A model generated the notes under the pieces. That model saw nothing but the letters and a program-made list of their open reading frames with translations. It was not told the origin of the DNA and made no database searches. From contig OY720346.1 in assembly GCA_963082975.1 (NCBI GenBank), positions 33,040,720-33,104,719 of the forward strand: a stretch of 64,000 nucleotides of DNA, written 5' to 3'. Positions within the stretch are counted from its first letter, which is position 1, and each line of letters starts with the position of its first letter. A program made the translations under genes and the position numbers. This DNA comes from Labia minor (lineage: Eukaryota > Arthropoda > Insecta > Dermaptera > Spongiphoridae). Shown here piece by piece: positions 60,213-64,000 of the stretch.

Positions 60213-60365
60213 TCGTCCATCTTATCCAGAATGTTTAGTCAGCAATTTGTTACAGCCAGACTGGAAATATACTTAGAATCTACCCTGCTCGATCCCATTG
60301 GACTAGGATCTATTCTAGGGATAAATTATTTATGGAATAAAATTCATAATGATACTACTATTTAA
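60213..60365 (+). other. unassigned open stretch after a splice-acceptor-like site
   Basis: After AAATAAACAG, phase 0 reads TSSILSRMFSQQFVTARLEI then YLESTLLDPIGLGSILGINY to a stop. The phase agrees with the ATPase beta exon before it, but the residues do not resemble the family's C-terminal domain (no I-Y-G-W, no C-x-G-E-N). It may be an alternative terminal exon or unrelated DNA. Confidence 0.25.
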
Positions 60366-61096
60366 AAATTGATTATTACATAAAATTAAATGAGTTTTTC
60401 AAAAATTGATAGATCCCCAAATAATATAGCTATCTATCTTATGACGCTTTTGAATACTTCAGCTCAAATATCCTTTCAAAAACATCTTTGTGTTTTTTTT
60501 AATATTAGAAAATAACTTTATTATTTTAATACTATTTATTTATCTTGAATGAAAATAAAATTAGTTTAAATTCTAGTATATCAATAAAAGAAGGTGAATA
60601 AAGGAATATGTTAAGATTGAGCACTCTTTTCTTAGAAAATAAAACAAATTTTCATTCAACAGATAAAACTATTTACAAATATTTAGGTAATTGAGATATA
60701 AATTACAAAATATTTTAATATGAATAAAAATTATAATTAATATATTTGCATTAGAGGGCAGCATCGACCAATAACGCCTAAAAATTATGCAATTAACTCA
60801 TCATAAAAATAAATGATATCTCTTAGTAGCTAAGCCAGTTTCCAATTTTTTTGCCAATATGCCTCTCCGAAAATAAAAATTTTCCTGCCTCCTCCATCTT
60901 CTATTTTTTTAATAGATATAATAATATAAACATCTTTTAAATAATAAAAAGTGTATTTCAAAAAAAACTGAATCTTTTTAAATTCTCTACTAAGATTGAT
61001 CCAAAATTGAATTAAGGATTAATTTTGAAACTTCTGTTTTAGTGAACAATCGCATGATAGTTATATTAATTTTTTTCTTTTTAATATTTGAAAGTT

Positions 61097-61149
61097 CAAA
61101 TTCGTCCGTTTTTGCGTAATTTTGTCCATACACACACACACACATACAC
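61097..61149 (-). mobile_element. family A copy 8, left piece split by a hAT insertion
   Basis: CGTTTTTGCGTAATTTTGTC then CATACACACACAC corresponds to the core-to-microsatellite part of family A read in reverse. The element resumes at 63322 on the other side of the hAT. The 3' half, left of this point, is missing or diverged. Confidence 0.7.
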
Positions 61150-63321
61150 CAGAGGCGGACTAAGGCCTTGGCAACCTAGGCACGTGCCTAGGGCCCGTAA
61201 TGTTTTGGACCCGAAAATTTTTGTACATGTATATTAATTTATTTTTCCTTTTTTTTCCTGGAATCCGATAATTAAATAGGTCTACATACTATATGCTTTA
61301 AAGCCAGGAAGGTAAGGAGTGAACACTTAGAACAAAAGTTGTCGCCTATCTGACATCACAGCCGCCATTTTGAATGTACCAAAAGATTATATTTTCCATT
61401 ATCTTAATGTTAATATATCATCAAATTTCGGGCCTTATTTGTGGAAAATTATGTGAGCAAAAATTTTCTCATGAAGAAAAAACTCTTTAAATTTTATTTT
61501 ATTTGAAGTGCAGCCCGTTTTGATATGCATATATGTATAAAAAAATTAAATGTTGCGGCAATCATTCTCTTCATAATGCTGATGATTAGTCAATTAAATA
61601 AGCTGGAGTGTCTCCACTCGACTATCTCGCAATTTGAATTGGATTAAATAACATAATATATTATATTTAAATTAAATTTAATTAATTATAAATTATAAAT
61701 AATAAATATTAAACCAGCGCATGTTTGGCTTTTTATTGATGGCACCATGGCACGTGTTGGCGCGTGAGATTTGCAGTGTTAAAAAATTAATTCTGGTACT
61801 TTCAGCAATTCAATCAAGCTGAAATTCTATATATAGCAGTTTTATACAATTATTAATCATGTGAAAAATTATCAAACATATATTTTTATTTTTACGGTCA
61901 CTTTAGAGGAAAAAAAATCAAAACGTTGTAGGTAATGACCCTCTTCCGGTTGAGCTACATTTCTCAAAAGTTGATAGAAAACTATGAATTTTGAATAATG
62001 TCCATGTACCAAATTTCATCATTCTAGCTCAAACCGTTTTTGCGTAATCTTGTCTACATACATACACACACACACAGACATTTTTCTCAACCTTAGTGAA
62101 AATGATTCAGGAACCTTCAAAACGTAAAAAAACATCAAAATCTCAACATCGAAAATTTTCGTGATCGCAATACTATCTCTTACGAGATAGTAAAAAAGAA
62201 ATTATCATTAGATTAATGGAAAAAAGATTACAAAAAATAAAATATATTTATTAATGTATTTTTTTAATTACCAAAATTATTAATTTAAATAAATTGTTAT
62301 ACATTATGCTGAAAATCAGACCGGCTATAGGATTTTTGCGCCCCGATGCAGAACTGTAATTGAAGCCATACAACCAGAGACGAATATAGACTTTTTTCGG
62401 AGGAGGGGGGGGGGGGCTAAACTCCAAAATTTTTCTTTGAAAAATTTTTTTTAAAGAAACTAAATTTTTGCCGTAATTCAAAAATATTTTTTGCGGGACC
62501 TAAGTTTTCCGCCTTCGTCTAAAAATAGCAAAATTTTCAAATAATGCTAGGATAAATCTTATGAATTTGTACGTCGAAGGCGAGCAAGGGGGTTAAATAT
62601 CGCGTAAATTATGACGACCTTATACGGAAGCGCCCCGAATCGACGCATCCATCCACGTAGAGCGGGCCCTGCTGAAAAGAAATCACTTAATTTTAAAGTT
62701 ATGTGGAGATAACAAAGCAAAAGTCGTGATTTTTTAGATTAATATGTTTTTTTAATAAATATTATATATACCGTTTTGAAATTTAATCAAAGAAATTCAA
62801 AATACATACATGTAGAAAGAAATTTTTTCCCAGATTCTTCACCTAGCTGTCATTTACTTTTATTCCCACGTCGGATCGTGCATCCATATGCATAATATGA
62901 CATGATAATTATTTTTAAAACAAAAATAAAATAACAACTATCTATAACCTAAACTCAGGTGTAAACCTAACCTGGTCTTAGAATCCAATTAGAATCTAAT
63001 AAAAAATAATTTAATATTAATTAGAAACTAAATTATTAAAAAATATTTCTAATTATTAAATATATTAACTAAACTATAAAATAAAGAAGAAATAAATAAG
63101 AAAAACTTTCAAACATTCGAGAAAATTGGAAACAAAAATGTATTATATCTTATGGAAAATTCAATGTTTCAACAAGAATTTCTCCCTACTTTTGTAGTGC
63201 TACCTCCCACCTCAAAAAACACATGGAATCGTACCTCCATATATCTCCATGGACCTGACTGAAAAATAGGCTTGGAATTACAATGTTGCCTAGGGCCCAC
63301 TTTAGCCTTAGTCCGCCACTG
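61150..63321. mobile_element. hAT element inserted in a family A microsatellite
   Basis: The inverted ends CAGAGGCGGACTAAGGC and (right, read inward) CAGTGGCGGACTAAGGC agree at 16 of 17 positions. The flanks ACATACAC (61142-61149) and ACACACAC (63322-63329) form an 8-bp duplication with one change. The left end also holds the perfect 18-bp palindrome CCTAGGCACGTGCCTAGG (61175-61192). Length is 2172 bp including a later family A insertion of 590 bp. I recognised no transposase in the remaining ~1.6 kb. A G run and other GC-rich patches at 62330-62670 may be yet another insertion. Confidence 0.88.
61603..62192 (-). mobile_element. Helentron/HINE-like element, family A copy 7
   Basis: A complete reverse-oriented copy very close in sequence to copies 2, 3 and 5. 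It has the 5' hairpin CTATCTCGTAAGAGATAG at 62173-62190, the microsatellite at about 62060-62075, and the 3' hairpin at 61606-61622. It lies entirely inside the hAT element, so it arrived last. Confidence 0.88.
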
Positions 63322-63466
63322 ACACACACATATATATATATACAGACAGACATTTTTCTCAACCTTAGTGAAAATGACTCAGGGGCCTTCAAAAAGTGTA
63401 AAGTCATCAAAATTTCGCCATTGAAAATTTTCATGATCGCAATACTATTTCTGAAGAAATAGTAAA
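63322..63466 (-). mobile_element. family A copy 8, right piece (5' end)
   Basis: From CACACA through GACATTTTTCTCAACCTTAG to CAATACTATTTCTGAAGAAA then TAGTAAAAA this is the 5' ~145 bp of family A in reverse, with more substitutions than the other copies (ATTTCGCC, TTTCTGAAGAAATAG). It is the oldest family A copy here. Confidence 0.8.
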
Positions 63467-64000
63467 AAGTTGACAATAGTGTCGGAGGAATTGAAACTTA
63501 AACTTCTCAAAAATTAACATCGGACAAACTGATGTTCACTCATCATCCAAATAATACAAACACTCAAGCTTCATCTGACAAGGGACTTTCAAAATAAATA
63601 AATTCAAATTCTTATTTTCAATTTTTTATGATTGGAAATACTTTCCTAAAAAAAATAATAACTTCTCGAAAGCATCTAAAAGACATTAAATTCACAAAAT
63701 AAGAGTAAATTTCCGTTGTGAAAATATTTGGGTTACAATACAAAAGTAAAGGGAAAAGAAAGTGGTCAAAATCACACACATTTAAAATATTTAATTATTC
63801 TCTATTGAAATAAAAAAGGTCAATTGATGTTAATGCCTTTAGATTCAGAAATATGTTTTTAAAATTTCGATTTACATTGTAATTCCTATTAGATTATTTT
63901 TTTATTGTTTATATATATAGTCTATTCTAAATACATAATTTTATGACATAGATGTATAATTTTCATTGAATTTTTGCTTATAGTTTTAAACAAAAAATAA
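63467..64000. other. AT-rich stretch to the window end
   Basis: No gene or repeat was recognised. In particular no Na+/K+-ATPase beta C-terminal exon was seen. Confidence 0.5.

Noticed and set aside
60213..60365. Next Na+/K+-ATPase beta exon
   Set aside because: The phase fits, but the residues lack the I-Y-G-W and C-x-G-E-N signatures expected there.
62251..62481. 76-codon minus-strand frame with a proline run
   Set aside because: The prolines come from a G/C homopolymer run inside the hAT element. No conserved protein.

Overview
This is a very AT-rich animal genomic window. It has long introns, GT..AG splice sites, dense interspersed repeats and no prokaryote-style operons. Two protein-coding genes are recognisable. 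Both look most like insect or other arthropod genes, so an arthropod (probably an insect) is the best guess. The species cannot be named from the sequence alone.

Gene 1, minus strand, is the 5' part of a TBC1D24/Skywalker-type Rab-GAP. Its first coding exon is at 36742-37102, behind a 5' UTR and a good acceptor. The second coding exon is at 8711-8899. The splice joins them exactly in phase (G|AA = Glu) across an intron of about 27.8 kb. That intron is almost entirely transposon debris and holds most of the mobile elements listed here. The remaining exons lie beyond position 1. An unplaced exon-like block with a strong donor at 53952 (minus) could be an upstream 5' UTR exon.

Gene 2, plus strand, is a Na+/K+-ATPase beta subunit (nervana-like). 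Three internal exons (56954-57097, 58184-58294, 59788-59996) give the transmembrane helix, the stalk and the first four conserved extracellular cysteines. The N-terminal and C-terminal exons were not found. A tRNA-Ile(AAT) gene sits in its second visible intron on the same strand.

The rest is mobile DNA. Two ~600 bp families (A and B) share a Helentron/HINE-like layout: a subterminal inverted repeat, an internal microsatellite, a shared core motif and a 3' hairpin. An AT-rich family C shares an interior block with family B. There are at least seven hAT elements, several with exact 8-bp target duplications, one carrying a broken transposase. Other items are one piggyBac MITE (TTAA), three mariner derivatives including a 212-bp-arm foldback, and many LINE 3' fragments. 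At the right end is a three-layer nest: family A copy, hAT, family A copy. Stretches not listed are AT-rich intergenic or intronic DNA in which I see no gene.
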